From positions 103,498 to 167,497 of the forward strand of contig NZ_JNYJ01000047.1 in the NCBI RefSeq assembly GCF_000716715.1: a stretch of 64,000 nucleotides of DNA, given 5' to 3'. The notes beneath the pieces were generated by a model, which saw only the letters and a list, made by a program, of their open reading frames with translations, was not told the origin of the DNA and did not search any database. A program made the translations under genes and the position numbers. Shown piece after piece: positions 7,876-16,620 of the stretch; the stretch's first letter is position 1; each line of letters begins with the position of its first letter. Origin of the DNA: Dactylosporangium aurantiacum (GTDB lineage: Bacteria > Actinomycetota > Actinomycetes > Mycobacteriales > Micromonosporaceae).

Positions 7876-8325
7876 GTGACCGAGTCCGTGTGGGACTATC
7901 CGCGGCCGCCCAGGGTGGAGCCGACGGCGCGGCACATCGTGGTCCGGCACGCGGGGCAGGTCGTCGCCGACACCCGCCGCGCGCTGCGGGTCCTGGAGAC
8001 GTCGCATCCGCCGGTGTACTACGTGCCGCCGGCCGACGTGGTGGCGCCGCGGCGCCGCTCGCAGCGGCAGACGTTCTGCGAGTTCAAGGGCGTGGCCACG
8101 TACTGGGAGGTGGCCGGGGTCGCGGACGCCGCGTGGTCCTACGAGGACCCCACACCGGGGTATGAGGCGCTGCGCGGGCTGCTGGCGTTCTACCCCGGCA
8201 GGTTCGACGAGTGCACCGTCGACGGTGAGCGGGTCACCGCCCAGCCCGGCGACTTCTACGGTGGCTGGCTCACCAGCGACGTCACCGGCCCGTTCAAGGG
8301 CGGTCCGGGCACCAGGGGCTGGTGA
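7876..8325 (+). CDS. DUF427 domain protein
   Basis: 149 codons from GTG at 7876. The protein carries the DUF427 fold marks 'VVADTRRALRVLETSHPPVYYVP' (an early beta-rich segment), 'CEFKGVATYW' and 'AFYPGRFDECTVDGERV'. DUF427 proteins are compact beta-barrels of unknown activity, widespread in actinomycetes and often near stress genes. Length is standard for a single-domain member. Probably transcribed from its own leaderless promoter at 7864; its stop lies next to the promoter of the Hsp70 gene. Confidence 0.85.
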   Translation: MTESVWDYPRPPRVEPTARHIVVRHAGQVVADTRRALRVLETSHPPVYYVPPADVVAPRRRSQRQTFCEFKGVATYWEVAGVADAAWSYEDPTPGYEALRGLLAFYPGRFDECTVDGERVTAQPGDFYGGWLTSDVTGPFKGGPGTRGW

Positions 8326-8328
8326 GAC

Positions 8329-8334
8329 TAAGCT
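8329..8334 (+). promoter_or_regulatory. -10 box that decides the start of the Hsp70 gene
   Basis: TAAGCT lies 8 bases before GTG at 8343 and after the alternative GTG at 8322. A transcript from here cannot include the upstream start, which favours 8343 as the true leaderless start. Confidence 0.5.
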
Positions 8335-8342
8335 CGCCGACC

Positions 8343-10499
8343 GTGACAGGTTTCCGGCTCGGCGTCGACTTCGGCACGTCCACGACGATCGCCATGCTGC
8401 GCCGCCCGGACGGGCGGGTCCAGCCGCTGCTGTTCGACGGCTCGCCGCTGCTGTCCTCGGCGGTCCTGCTCGGCCCCGACGGGCGCCTGCACACCGGCCG
8501 CGACGCCGCGCACCTGGCGCGCAGCGCCCCCGAGCGGCTGGAGCCCAACCCGAAGCGGCGCGTCGACGACACCAGCGTCCTGCTCGGCGACACCGAGGTC
8601 GGCGTGCGGGACCTCGTCGCGTCCGTGCTGCGGCGGGTGGCGACCGAGGCGGCGCGGGTCGCCGGCCCGGTCGGCGGCGTCACCCTCACCCACCCGGCCA
8701 ACTGGGGCACCGGCCGGCGGGCCGTGCTCGTCGAGGCGGCCCGCCAGGCCGGCTTCGCCGACGTCGACCTGGTCGCCGAGCCCGTCGCCGCGGCCACCTA
8801 TCTCGCCGCGACCAGGGGCGCCGAGCTTCCCGCCGGTGCCTGCGTCGTCGTGTACGACCTGGGCGCCGGCACCTGCGACGTGACCCTGCTGCGGCGCTCC
8901 GCGCAGGGGTTCGAGCCGGTCGCCTCCGACGGGCTCAACGACGTCGGCGGGCTCGACGTCGACGCGACCGTGGTCGCGTTCCTCGAGGCGACCTACGGCA
9001 CCCTGTGGACCAGCCCCGCGACCCGCCGGCAGCTGTGGGACGACGTGCGCTCCGCGAAGGAGATGCTGTCGCGGGCGAGCGGCACCGTGGTGATGATCCC
9101 GGCGCTGGGCAAGGAGGTGCCGCTCGGCCGGGAGCAGCTGGAGGGCCTCGCCCGGCCGGTGCTGCGCCAGACCGTGTCGATGACCCGGGCGCTGCTCACC
9201 GAGTCGGCCGTGCCGCCGTCGTCGGTCGCCGGGCTGTTCCTCGTCGGCGGCTCCAGCCGGATCCCGCTCGTGGCCACGATGCTGCACGAGGCGCTGGGGA
9301 TCGTGCCGGTCGTCGCGGAGCAGCCGGAGCTCGTCGTCGCGGAGGGCTCGCTGTACGCGACCGGCACCCCGCTCACGGCCGCTCCCCCGGTCTCCGGCGC
9401 GCCGGCCTCGGGCCCGCCGACGTCCGCCGCGGCCGTCTCCGGCCCGCCCGCGCAGCAGCCACCGTACGGCCCACCGGCGACCCAGCCGCCGTACGGCCCG
9501 CCCGCGCCGCAGCCGCCGTACGGATACCCGCAGCCGGTCGCGGCGCCCCAGTCTCCGTACGGGCCGGCGGCGCCCGGCTCGCCCGCCGGCGGGTACGACA
9601 CCGGCGCGTACACGACCGGAATCCCGGCTTCGGCGATCCCCGACTCGACCGTCGCCGGCGGGATGCGGGCCGCGCCGATGCCCGTGTCCGCGACGCCGTA
9701 CGGCCCGGCCCCGGTCTCGGCGGTGCCGGGTCCGGTGCCGGGTCCGGTGCCGCGACCCGCACCGCCCGGCGGCCCGGCCGGGCCCGGCTGGAGCCCGCCG
9801 CCACCGGCCACCCAGCGACGCGGCGGCGCGGGCATCGCCACGGCGGTCGTGCTGGTGCTCCTCGCGGTGGTCGTGCTCGGTGGCGGCGTCGGCGTGTACC
9901 TGCTGACGAGGGACAACGGCAAGTCCGGCGGCCCGAACGGATCCACCGGCTCCGGCGCCGCCCGCCAGCCCGGCGGCCCGGGCCGGTTCCAGCTGACGAA
10001 ACTGCCGCAGAACGTCTGCGGCACGCTGGACACGGGGGCGATCAACGGCACGTACGAGGAGCTCGCCAGCGACCCGACACCGTCGCGGAACCTGAACACC
10101 TTCGCCGGCACCGCCTCCTGCACGGTCACCCGCATGCACCGGTCCGGCTCCACGGTCGCGACCGCCTCGGTGGTGTCCGTCGCCACCGTCTACGCCGACC
10201 TGGCCTCCGGCGCCGCCGTCGCCAAGCAGCTGCTGGACTCCGCCAAGCTCAACGGCCCCGTCACCGAGCTGCCGGGCGTCGGCGAGCAGGCGTTCACGTA
10301 CGTCGACAAGCAGCAGCCGGCGGTGCTGACCGTCACCTTCGTCGGGGTCGAGTCGAACCTGGTCCTCAACATCACCCTCGTCGCCAGCCCCGGCGGCACC
10401 GGCAAGTCCTTCACCGACGCCCAGATCAAGGACCTGCAGACCCGCCTCGCCGACATCGGCAAGGCGAGCCTGCCCAAGACGGTGTCCGCGCTCGGCTGA
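8343..10499 (+). CDS. Membrane-anchored Hsp70-like ATPase with extracytoplasmic domain
   Basis: 718 codons from GTG at 8343 (an upstream GTG at 8322 is the alternative). Residues 1-345 are an Hsp70-type ATPase: 'GVDFGTSTTIAML' phosphate loop, 'YDLGAGTCDVTLL' phosphate 2 and 'FLVGGSSRIPLV' adenosine motif. The peptide-binding domain is missing. It is replaced by a 150-residue Pro/Gly/Tyr linker with 'QPPYGPP' repeats, one membrane span ('TAVVLVLLAVVVLGGGVGV') and a 190-residue outer domain with two cysteines that resembles DUF3558-type lipoprotein domains. The order suggests that an ATPase in the cytoplasm is coupled to sensing or binding outside. It is not a general DnaK chaperone. Confidence 0.85.
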   Translation: MTGFRLGVDFGTSTTIAMLRRPDGRVQPLLFDGSPLLSSAVLLGPDGRLHTGRDAAHLARSAPERLEPNPKRRVDDTSVLLGDTEVGVRDLVASVLRRVATEAARVAGPVGGVTLTHPANWGTGRRAVLVEAARQAGFADVDLVAEPVAAATYLAATRGAELPAGACVVVYDLGAGTCDVTLLRRSAQGFEPVASDGLNDVGGLDVDATVVAFLEATYGTLWTSPATRRQLWDDVRSAKEMLSRASGTVVMIPALGKEVPLGREQLEGLARPVLRQTVSMTRALLTESAVPPSSVAGLFLVGGSSRIPLVATMLHEALGIVPVVAEQPELVVAEGSLYATGTPLTAAPPVSGAPASGPPTSAAAVSGPPAQQPPYGPPATQPPYGPPAPQPPYGYPQPVAAPQSPYGPAAPGSPAGGYDTGAYTTGIPASAIPDSTVAGGMRAAPMPVSATPYGPAPVSAVPGPVPGPVPRPAPPGGPAGPGWSPPPPATQRRGGAGIATAVVLVLLAVVVLGGGVGVYLLTRDNGKSGGPNGSTGSGAARQPGGPGRFQLTKLPQNVCGTLDTGAINGTYEELASDPTPSRNLNTFAGTASCTVTRMHRSGSTVATASVVSVATVYADLASGAAVAKQLLDSAKLNGPVTELPGVGEQAFTYVDKQQPAVLTVTFVGVESNLVLNITLVASPGGTGKSFTDAQIKDLQTRLADIGKASLPKTVSALG

Positions 10500-11564
10500 T
10501 CAGGCCGGCGCCCCGGGCCGCGGCGCGCGGGCGGTGACCCCGTCGGGGTCGTCGCGGAAGCGCCACTCGAGCCGGTACCGCTCCTGCAGGGCGGTCCGGT
10601 CGGTCTGCCACGAGAACACGACCCGCCCGTCGCCGGGCACCTCCCGCGTGATCGGCGTGCGCAGCGGCACGTCGCCGTGCCACAGCGAGCTGCGCACGCC
10701 CCACACCACCGGGTCGGCGGACACCGGCAGGTCCAGCCGCACCGCCAGCAACCGGGTCGGCAGCCGGATCTCCCGCTGCAGCCAAGGACCCCACTGCTGC
10801 GCGCTCGCGGTCCACGAGTAGGTGATGGTGGTGCGCTGGCCGGGGTAGAGCGGGAACTGACCCTGGGCGTTCTCGAACAGCAGCCACACCTCCTTGAGCG
10901 TGTCACGGTCGGTGTAGGCCCGCCAGTTCATCGGCTCGCCGGCGCACGAGGCGGCGAGCCGCAGCTCGCTCAGCACCAGCGGGTGGGCGTGGTGGTGGCG
11001 GTTGGAGTACTCGGGGTCGTCGGGGAACCGGTCGACCCGGATCTCGATCGGGAACTGCGTGACCGGCTCGTCCATGCCGTTGTGCAAGGCGCGCCGGATC
11101 GTGCACCGGTAGCTGCCGTCCGCGTAGTGCAGGTGGGCCTCCTCCCGCTCCACGACCAGGTCGTGCTCCGGCCCGGCCGCGGCGGGCCCCTCGTGGTCGC
11201 CGCCGGTCGGTCCGGCGGGCGCCGCCGCGCCGACCTCCTCGGCGGGGAACCCGCCGGCGACGTGCCACAGCTGCTGGAACCGCTTCGCCTCGCCGTCGGG
11301 ACGGGGCCGGTCGACGGACCACCCGGCAAGCACCCTGACGATGCTCTCCAACTTGCTCCACCGGGGCAGCACCTCGCCCTGCAGGATCTTGCTGACCGTC
11401 TCGTGGCTGACCACGTCGGGCAGGTCCTCACGGTCGCGGATCTCGGCGCTGATCTTCTTGAGACCGGGATAGCCCGCCTGGCGGTAGAGGTGGTGCAGTT
11501 GCAGGACCAGGGCGCGCAGCGGGCCGTCCGGTAGGACGTGACGATCCGGCGGCTGCAGCGGCAC
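10500..11564 (-). CDS. Helix-turn-helix protein with C-terminal sensor-like domain
   Basis: 354 codons from GTG at 11564, chosen because GGGAGG lies at a good distance upstream. Residues 15-75 form an XRE-like DNA-binding domain of the sort found in large cytosolic actinobacterial regulators ('GLKKISAEIRD', 'SHETVSKILQGEVLPRW'). The C-terminal 180 residues form a beta-rich domain with 'FPIEIRVDRFP' and 'TITYSWTASAQQWGPW'. It has no signal peptide. The stop abuts the Hsp70 stop with no gap, so the genes converge head-on. The regulated target is unknown. Confidence 0.75.
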   Translation of the reverse strand: MPLQPPDRHVLPDGPLRALVLQLHHLYRQAGYPGLKKISAEIRDREDLPDVVSHETVSKILQGEVLPRWSKLESIVRVLAGWSVDRPRPDGEAKRFQQLWHVAGGFPAEEVGAAAPAGPTGGDHEGPAAAGPEHDLVVEREEAHLHYADGSYRCTIRRALHNGMDEPVTQFPIEIRVDRFPDDPEYSNRHHHAHPLVLSELRLAASCAGEPMNWRAYTDRDTLKEVWLLFENAQGQFPLYPGQRTTITYSWTASAQQWGPWLQREIRLPTRLLAVRLDLPVSADPVVWGVRSSLWHGDVPLRTPITREVPGDGRVVFSWQTDRTALQERYRLEWRFRDDPDGVTARAPRPGAPA

Positions 11565-11733
11565 TCGACCAGCCTCCCGTTTCCAGTTTCTCCGGCACCG
11601 CGGACGGCGAGTTGCCAGTTCAACACGCGGGTCAAGAAGAGTCAACCGCGGCCAATGTTCGCCAACTTCCGGAGGACGGCCGAAACCCAGGATGACGATT
11701 GTGTTTCAGCATTTCGCGCGGCTGGAGGGAACG

Positions 11734-11847
11734 ATGACGAACCGGAGGACACCACGCAGGCCACGGCAGTACCCCATCAACTGGTTGACGGTCGCGGCGC
11801 TGCTGTCCGCGCTCGCCGCCCTGATCACCGCAGTTCGCGGCGGTTGA
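11734..11847 (+). CDS. 37-residue single-span membrane peptide
   Basis: A short frame, ATG at 11734 to TGA at 11845-11847, stands alone in the 400-base gap before the sugar kinase. It has an ideal ribosome site (GGAGGG, 4 bases before the ATG). The peptide starts with a basic stretch (MTNRRTPRRPRQYPIN) and continues with one hydrophobic span (WLTVAALLSALAALITAV). Such basic-plus-span microproteins occur in actinomycetes and may tune membrane complexes. The ribosome site makes translation likely; the role is unknown. Confidence 0.6.
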   Translation: MTNRRTPRRPRQYPINWLTVAALLSALAALITAVRGG

Positions 11848-11976
11848 CACCCCGCCGTCCCGCCGGCCCGGTCGGGGGCAGGCCGGCGGGGCGGCCGCCC
11901 GGCACGCGCGTTGCCGCGCGCGTCGCGGGTGGGATATCGTCGCGTTTCGGCACCACCATTGTTGAAAGGTGACGGC

Positions 11977-12930
11977 ATGCCCGCCTCGAGCCGCGTTCCG
12001 GCCGTTCTCGCGGCCGGGATGGTCTCGGTCGACCACTATTTGCGGGTCGTTTCGCTGCCGCGGAAAGACGAAAAGGTCAATGGCCGCCGAATCGGCTGGT
12101 TCGCCGGTGGGATGGCCGCCAACTTCGCCGTCGCGGCGCGTCAGTTCGGTGCCGAGGCCCGGCTCGTCGCCACGTTCGGCGCGGACGCCGAGGCCGGGGA
12201 GATCCGTCGGCGCCTGACCGCGCTCGGCATCGACCTGACCGGGTCGGCCGACGTCCCCACCGCGGACAGCCTCACCTCCTACACGGTCGTCGACCGGGAC
12301 GCGGACAAGACGATGGTCATCGTCGAGTCCGACCTGCCGCTGCCGGATCCCGGCCCCATCGCCGCCGAGGCTGCCGGCGGCGCCTGGGACGTGGTGTACC
12401 CGGTCGCGCTGGACGCCGCCTGGTGCCGGGAGATCGGCGCCGCCGCCCGGGCGGCAGGGGCGGCGGTCGTGTTCGACCTGGAGCCGTACTTCGTCGAGTC
12501 GGCGTGGGACACCCCGGACTTCGTCGCGATGATGGCCACCGCGGAGATCGTGTTCATGAAGCTGGACTCCGTGCGCGCCGCCGGTTTCCGCGACGCCGCC
12601 GAGGCGGCAGGCGCGCTGCGGCGGATGGGGCCGCGGGTCGTCGTCACCACCGACGGGCCCGGCGAGGTGTACTGCGCGGCCGACGACGACCGGTTCGCGG
12701 CGGTCCCGCCGGCGGCGGTCGTCACCGACACCACCGGCGCGGGTGACGCCTTCGCCGGCGCGTTCTGCAGCCTGTACGCTCAGCGCCGGTCCGTCGAGGA
12801 CTGCCTGGCCACGGCGACGGCGCTCGGCACGCTCACGGTGGGCGAGTTCGGCTGCCAGTCCTACGCACCGCTGCGGGCGGAGCGGCTGCGCGGCGTGCTC
12901 GACCGGGTCGAGACCCGCAAGCTGCCGTAG
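11977..12930 (+). CDS. PfkB-family carbohydrate/nucleoside kinase
   Basis: 317 codons from ATG at 11977, preceded by an AAAGGTG ribosome site. The PfkB fold is complete: 'GWFAGGMAANFAVAARQFG' near the N-terminus (substrate and G-G motif) and 'VVTDTTGAGDAFAGAFC' at about residue 255 with the catalytic aspartate and anion hole. It phosphorylates a sugar or nucleoside; the family is too broad to say which (ribokinase, fructokinase, sulfofructose kinase and others are possible). It stands as a single gene, convergent with 12946-13755 after 15 bases. Confidence 0.85.
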   Translation: MPASSRVPAVLAAGMVSVDHYLRVVSLPRKDEKVNGRRIGWFAGGMAANFAVAARQFGAEARLVATFGADAEAGEIRRRLTALGIDLTGSADVPTADSLTSYTVVDRDADKTMVIVESDLPLPDPGPIAAEAAGGAWDVVYPVALDAAWCREIGAAARAAGAAVVFDLEPYFVESAWDTPDFVAMMATAEIVFMKLDSVRAAGFRDAAEAAGALRRMGPRVVVTTDGPGEVYCAADDDRFAAVPPAAVVTDTTGAGDAFAGAFCSLYAQRRSVEDCLATATALGTLTVGEFGCQSYAPLRAERLRGVLDRVETRKLP

Positions 12931-12945
12931 GCCGGGCGCCGCCGG

Positions 12946-13755
12946 TCAGTCGTCGTAGCCGCAGATCTTCCAGGCGCGGCCCTCTTTGACCAGGGTCAGG
13001 TTCAGGTTGTTGGTGGTGGTGCGGCCGCTGCTGGTCTTGATGGTGAACTCGGTGAAGACCGTGGCGGTCTTGCCGCTGACCGACTCGCCGGTCACGTGCC
13101 AGTCAAGGACCGTGGTGCTGGTGGACGAGGAGCCCGACGAGGAGGACTTGCTGTTGGCCAGCTCCTTCTTCAGCTTCGCCGCCTCCTCGGAGCACAGGTA
13201 GCGCTCCAGCTCGGCCGGATCCGGGTCGTCCTTGGTGGCCGCGTCGAGATACGCCTCGACCACCTCGGTCGGGGTGTGCACGAACACCTGCTGGAAGGTG
13301 AAGTATCCGCCGACGACCAACGCGACGACCAGCAGCAGCGCACCGCCGGCGACAAGGGCCCACTTGCCGCCGCGCTGCTCGCCGCCGGTGGGCGCGGGCA
13401 CCGGCAGCGCACCGGTCGGCGGCCCGTACGCCGGCTGGCCCGGGTGACCGGCGGGCGGCGTGAAGGACTGCGTGGGTGGCTGCGCGAACGGCTGGCCGGA
13501 GACCGGCGGCTGCGCGAAGGGCTGGCCGGAGACCGGCGGCTGCGCGAAGGGCTGGCCGGAGACCGGCGGCTGCGCGTACGGCTGGCCGGAGACCGGCGGC
13601 TGGTAGGGCCCCGCGGGCACCGCCGGCGGCGCATAGGGCTGCTGGTGCTGCTGCGGCGCGCCCGGCGGCTGGCCGAACGGCTGCTGGTGCTGCGGCGCGC
13701 CAGGTGGCTGACCGAACGGCTGCTGCGGATCTGACTGACCCCCCGGATACGTCAC
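12946..13755 (-). CDS. Pro/Gln-repeat membrane protein with NTF2-like outer domain
   Basis: 269 codons from GTG at 13755; earlier starts would place the N-terminus in a Pro/Arg-rich stretch unlike the family. Residues 1-135 are a cytoplasmic low-complexity tail with four exact 10-residue QPPVSGQPFA-type units, then comes one membrane span ('WALVAGGALLLVVALVVGG') and a 115-residue outer domain. That domain starts 'PTEVVEAYLDAATKDD' and ends 'WKICGYDD', as in the DUF4878/NTF2-like domains found in mycobacterial and actinomycete membrane proteins. It may bind a ligand or partner outside the membrane. Confidence 0.75.
   Translation of the reverse strand: MTYPGGQSDPQQPFGQPPGAPQHQQPFGQPPGAPQQHQQPYAPPAVPAGPYQPPVSGQPYAQPPVSGQPFAQPPVSGQPFAQPPVSGQPFAQPPTQSFTPPAGHPGQPAYGPPTGALPVPAPTGGEQRGGKWALVAGGALLLVVALVVGGYFTFQQVFVHTPTEVVEAYLDAATKDDPDPAELERYLCSEEAAKLKKELANSKSSSSGSSSTSTTVLDWHVTGESVSGKTATVFTEFTIKTSSGRTTTNNLNLTLVKEGRAWKICGYDD
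13478..13597. repeat. 30-bp in-frame tandem repeat, four copies
   Basis: Units begin at 13478, 13508, 13538 and 13568 and code for the QPPVSGQPFA tail. Units 2 and 3 are identical at the DNA level; units 1 and 4 differ from them at one or two positions, so the array has expanded or homogenised recently. Confidence 0.9.
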
Positions 13756-13827
13756 CGCGACATCGTATACACCGCCCTGACTTCCGTCGCGCGGCGGCGC
13801 GGCCGCCGGCGGCCGCCGCGGGCGAGG

Positions 13828-13862
13828 GGCCCGGAAGCCGGTTGGCGGGCGGCTTCCGGGCC
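13828..13862. terminator. 13-bp hairpin after the DUF1996 gene
   Basis: GGCCCGGAAGCCG (13828-13840) and CGGCTTCCGGGCC (13850-13862) pair perfectly over a 9-base loop, 24 bases beyond the stop of the minus-strand gene at 13886. It separates that gene from the next one in the same direction. Confidence 0.8.
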
Positions 13863-13885
13863 GGTCTGGCGTCAGGATGCGACGC

Positions 13886-14770
13886 TCAGGGCTTCTTCGG
13901 GTCCTCTCCGTAGCCGTTGCACTGGCGGCCACCGTTGATGCAGTAGCTGACCAGATACGCCTGCCGGGCCGCGTCCCACCCGTTCATGAAGTCGTAGTGG
14001 AACGTGTAGCCGGCCCCGGAGGAGTACGCCAGGTTCGACGTGTTGCCGCCGGGCAGCTTGTAGGGCAGCTTGATCTCCAGCATCGGCAGCGGCACCGGGT
14101 GGGTGGCCGGGCAGACGCCGCCGACCGGCCACGCCATGTGCGACTTGTGGTCGGCGGTGTCGAGGTGGACGCCGTCCCAGCAGCTGGGCGCGGTCATCCG
14201 GACGACCAGCGACGAGCCGGACGGGCACGACGCGGGGATCTCGTTGCCCTTGTAGCCGGGGCACTGCCAGTTGCCGGTGAAGTGCGCGGCGTCCGGGGTG
14301 CGGGCGTCACCGACGAGCAGCTTGAAGCCCGCCGGGAACGGTTTGACGGTGCGGTAGTCCCTGACGTCGGACTTGTAGTAGACGGTCGGCTTGTCCGGCA
14401 GCACCGGGGTGCCGTTCTGCAGCAGCGTCGGGAACCAGTACCCGGACGCGTCCTTCTGGTCCTCGCAGGAGGTGGCGCCCCCGACCAGCGACGCCGGCGT
14501 GGAGTTGGCGTTGGTGGCGGGGTTGCCGATGAACGAGTGGTTGTGGGAGGCGCCGGCGAGCCCCGGGAACACGATGGGGTCGTCGCCGAGCCGGTGGGTG
14601 ACGGTGCAGTTGGCGTGCATCTCGTGGTACTGGGTGCGGGGCGGGTCGTCCGCCGCGGCGGCGGTGCCGAGCCCTCCGACGGTGCCCAGCACCGCCGCGG
14701 TGACGGCGACGACGAGGATGCGCCGCACCGGCCGGATCCGGGCACGGGGCAGCATGGACCTGATGCTCAT
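13886..14770 (-). CDS. Secreted DUF1996 domain protein
   Basis: 294 codons from ATG at 14770 with an AAGGAG ribosome site 7 bases upstream. The N-terminus is a signal peptide with arginines followed by a hydrophobic core and 'GTAAAADD' as the likely cleavage region. The mature part is rich in aromatic residues and His/Cys: 'FPGLAGASHNHSFIGN', 'SGYWFPTLLQNG', 'SCWDGVHLDT' and 'HKSHMAWP' are hallmarks of DUF1996, a secreted domain known from fungi and actinomycetes, sometimes linked to carbohydrate binding. No activity is established. It has its own terminator. Confidence 0.85.
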   Translation of the reverse strand: MSIRSMLPRARIRPVRRILVVAVTAAVLGTVGGLGTAAAADDPPRTQYHEMHANCTVTHRLGDDPIVFPGLAGASHNHSFIGNPATNANSTPASLVGGATSCEDQKDASGYWFPTLLQNGTPVLPDKPTVYYKSDVRDYRTVKPFPAGFKLLVGDARTPDAAHFTGNWQCPGYKGNEIPASCPSGSSLVVRMTAPSCWDGVHLDTADHKSHMAWPVGGVCPATHPVPLPMLEIKLPYKLPGGNTSNLAYSSGAGYTFHYDFMNGWDAARQAYLVSYCINGGRQCNGYGEDPKKP

Positions 14771-14879
14771 AGCAACTCCTTGGCGGTGGAATCGAGCATC
14801 TCCAATGGGGATGAAACCCGACGCTAGCAGCGCGTTCTTCGCGCCGACAACCGTTTGCCACCGCTTGCCGTTTCGATCA

Positions 14880-16052
14880 TCAGTCCACTGTGGACAACGC
14901 CTCGGCGAGGTCGGCGATGATGTCCTCGGGCTCCTCGAGGCCGACCGAGAGCCGCAGCATCGCCGGGTCGACCCCGGACGCGGCCAGCTCCTGCGGGCTC
15001 TGGTGCGCGAACACCAGCGACGCCGGGTGGGTGATCAGCGTCTCCGGCCCGCCGAGGCTGACCGCGTTGCGGCACAGGCGGGTGGCGCGCAGCACCCGTA
15101 CCGCGGCGTCGGCGTCGGCGACGGTGAAGGCCAGCATCCCCCCGAAGCCGCGCATCTGCCGCACGGCCAGGTCGTGCTGCGGGTGCTCGGGCAGCCCGGG
15201 GTGGTGCACGGCGCGCACGGCGGGGTGCCCGGCCAGGAACCGCGCGACGGCAAGCCCCGACGCGTTGTGCCGGGCCATCCGCAGCGGGAACGTCTTGAGT
15301 CCCCGGGCCAGCAGCCACGCCTCGAACGGGTGGCAGACCGGCCCCAGCACCCGCGCGGTCTCCCAGGCCCGCGCGACGAGGGCGGCGGAGCCGGTGACGA
15401 CGCCGGCGGTGACGTCGCTGTGGCCGTTGAGGTACTTCGTGGCCGACTGCACGACCAGGTCGACGCCGAAGTCGACGGGCCGGGTGTTGTACGGCGTGGC
15501 GAACGTGTTGTCGGCGATGATGACCGCGTCGGGCGCGGCGGCGCGGACCGCGGCGAGGTCCGTGAGGGTCATGGTCGGGTTGCTCGGCGTCTCCACGTAG
15601 ACGACCCGGGTCGAGGGGCGCACCTCGGCGGCGAGCGCCTCCTGCGGCACGAGCCGCACGTCGACGCCGAAGCCGGGCAGCATGGTGCGCAGCAGCGTCA
15701 GGGTGGCGGTGTAGTGGCTGGTCTGCGCGAGCACCTCGCCGCCGGTCGCCCCGGACGACACCACGGACAGCAGCGCGGCGCTGACGGCGGCCATGCCGCT
15801 GCCGACCAGCAGGGCGGCCTCGGCGCCGTCGAGGTCGGCGAGCATCGCCTCGGCCTCGCGGGCGTTGGGTGAGCCGTACCGGGTGTAGTAGGCGCCCGGC
15901 GCCACCGCGGCCGCGATCCGCGCGGCCTCGGCGGTGCGGGGCAGCTCGTAGGTGCTGGTCTGGTGGATCGGGGTGACCAGCGGCGCGCCGCCGGGCTGCG
16001 GGGCGACGTCGGGGTGCAGGAGCCTGGTCATGCTCGGTGGCGCGTCATGCAT
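14880..16052 (-). CDS. Cys/Met metabolism PLP-dependent enzyme
   Basis: 390 codons from ATG at 16052 (ATG at 16031 is an alternative; GAGG precedes the first). It belongs to the fold-type I cystathionine gamma-synthase/lyase family: 'YYTRYGSPNAREAE', 'SGMAAVSAALLSVV', 'YVETPSNPTMTLTDL', 'ADNTFATPYNTRP' and 'SATKYLNGHSDVTAG' with the PLP lysine. Members include cystathionine gamma-synthase and -lyase, methionine gamma-lyase and O-succinylhomoserine sulfhydrylase, and motifs alone do not decide among them. It follows a small membrane protein gene by four bases, so both may be expressed together. Confidence 0.85.
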   Translation of the reverse strand: MHDAPPSMTRLLHPDVAPQPGGAPLVTPIHQTSTYELPRTAEAARIAAAVAPGAYYTRYGSPNAREAEAMLADLDGAEAALLVGSGMAAVSAALLSVVSSGATGGEVLAQTSHYTATLTLLRTMLPGFGVDVRLVPQEALAAEVRPSTRVVYVETPSNPTMTLTDLAAVRAAAPDAVIIADNTFATPYNTRPVDFGVDLVVQSATKYLNGHSDVTAGVVTGSAALVARAWETARVLGPVCHPFEAWLLARGLKTFPLRMARHNASGLAVARFLAGHPAVRAVHHPGLPEHPQHDLAVRQMRGFGGMLAFTVADADAAVRVLRATRLCRNAVSLGGPETLITHPASLVFAHQSPQELAASGVDPAMLRLSVGLEEPEDIIADLAEALSTVD

Positions 16053-16056
16053 GACC

Positions 16057-16512
16057 TCAGCCTTGCACGGGGTGCACCCGCCACGGCTCGGTGCGCAGCC
16101 CGCCACGCTGGTTGATGCCGTCCTTGATGCGGTTGCCGGTGTCGGCGGAGATGCCCGGCGCCAGGTAGGGCTGGATCTCCACGGCGTCGGCGGTGTACGC
16201 GTCGCCGTCGCCGTTGTACTCGACGCGCAGCGCGACCGGGCCACGGTCGGTCTCCACCACCACGAACACGGTGCCGTCCGGGTGGCCGGCCAGCGTGGTG
16301 CGCCGGCCGAGCATCATGCAGGACGTGACCGCGCCGTAGGGCGTGCCCTGCGCGGTCGTGCCGGGCGGGCCGCCGGTGAGCAGCGCGCAGGTGCCCGCCT
16401 GCCGCCCGGCGAGGGCGTCGGAGCGGGCCGGGAAGCCCGTCGCGACGAGATACCCGACGACCACGACCAGCACGCCGGCGACCCCGCCGAGCCACCACCA
16501 GTGACGTTTCAT
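16057..16512 (-). CDS. Small single-span membrane protein
   Basis: 151 codons from ATG at 16512 with AAGGTGG upstream. One N-terminal span ('WWWLGGVAGVLVVVVGYLVA') is followed by an outer domain of about 120 residues with two cysteines ('CALLTGG', 'SCMMLGRR') and a C-terminal 'EIQPYLAPGISADTGNRI'. I do not recognise the family. The stop lies four bases before the start of the PLP enzyme gene. Confidence 0.65.
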   Translation of the reverse strand: MKRHWWWLGGVAGVLVVVVGYLVATGFPARSDALAGRQAGTCALLTGGPPGTTAQGTPYGAVTSCMMLGRRTTLAGHPDGTVFVVVETDRGPVALRVEYNGDGDAYTADAVEIQPYLAPGISADTGNRIKDGINQRGGLRTEPWRVHPVQG

Positions 16513-16608
16513 GACCACCTTGATACCCGAAGCCGTCCGGCGATGTAGTACCGGGGAGCTACGGCGGGACAGTCCCGCAGCGTGACGACGGTGGGGCCGG
16601 CCGCTCCC

Positions 16609-16614
16609 TACGGT
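16609..16614 (+). promoter_or_regulatory. -10 box of the leaderless acyltransferase gene
   Basis: TACGGT ends 6 bases before the ATG at 16621, which supports this start over the GTG at 16582. Confidence 0.5.
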
Positions 16615-16620
16615 CGATCC

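Noticed and set aside
8343..10499. dnaK
   Set aside because: No peptide-binding domain, no lid and no grpE/dnaJ neighbours; it has a membrane span instead.
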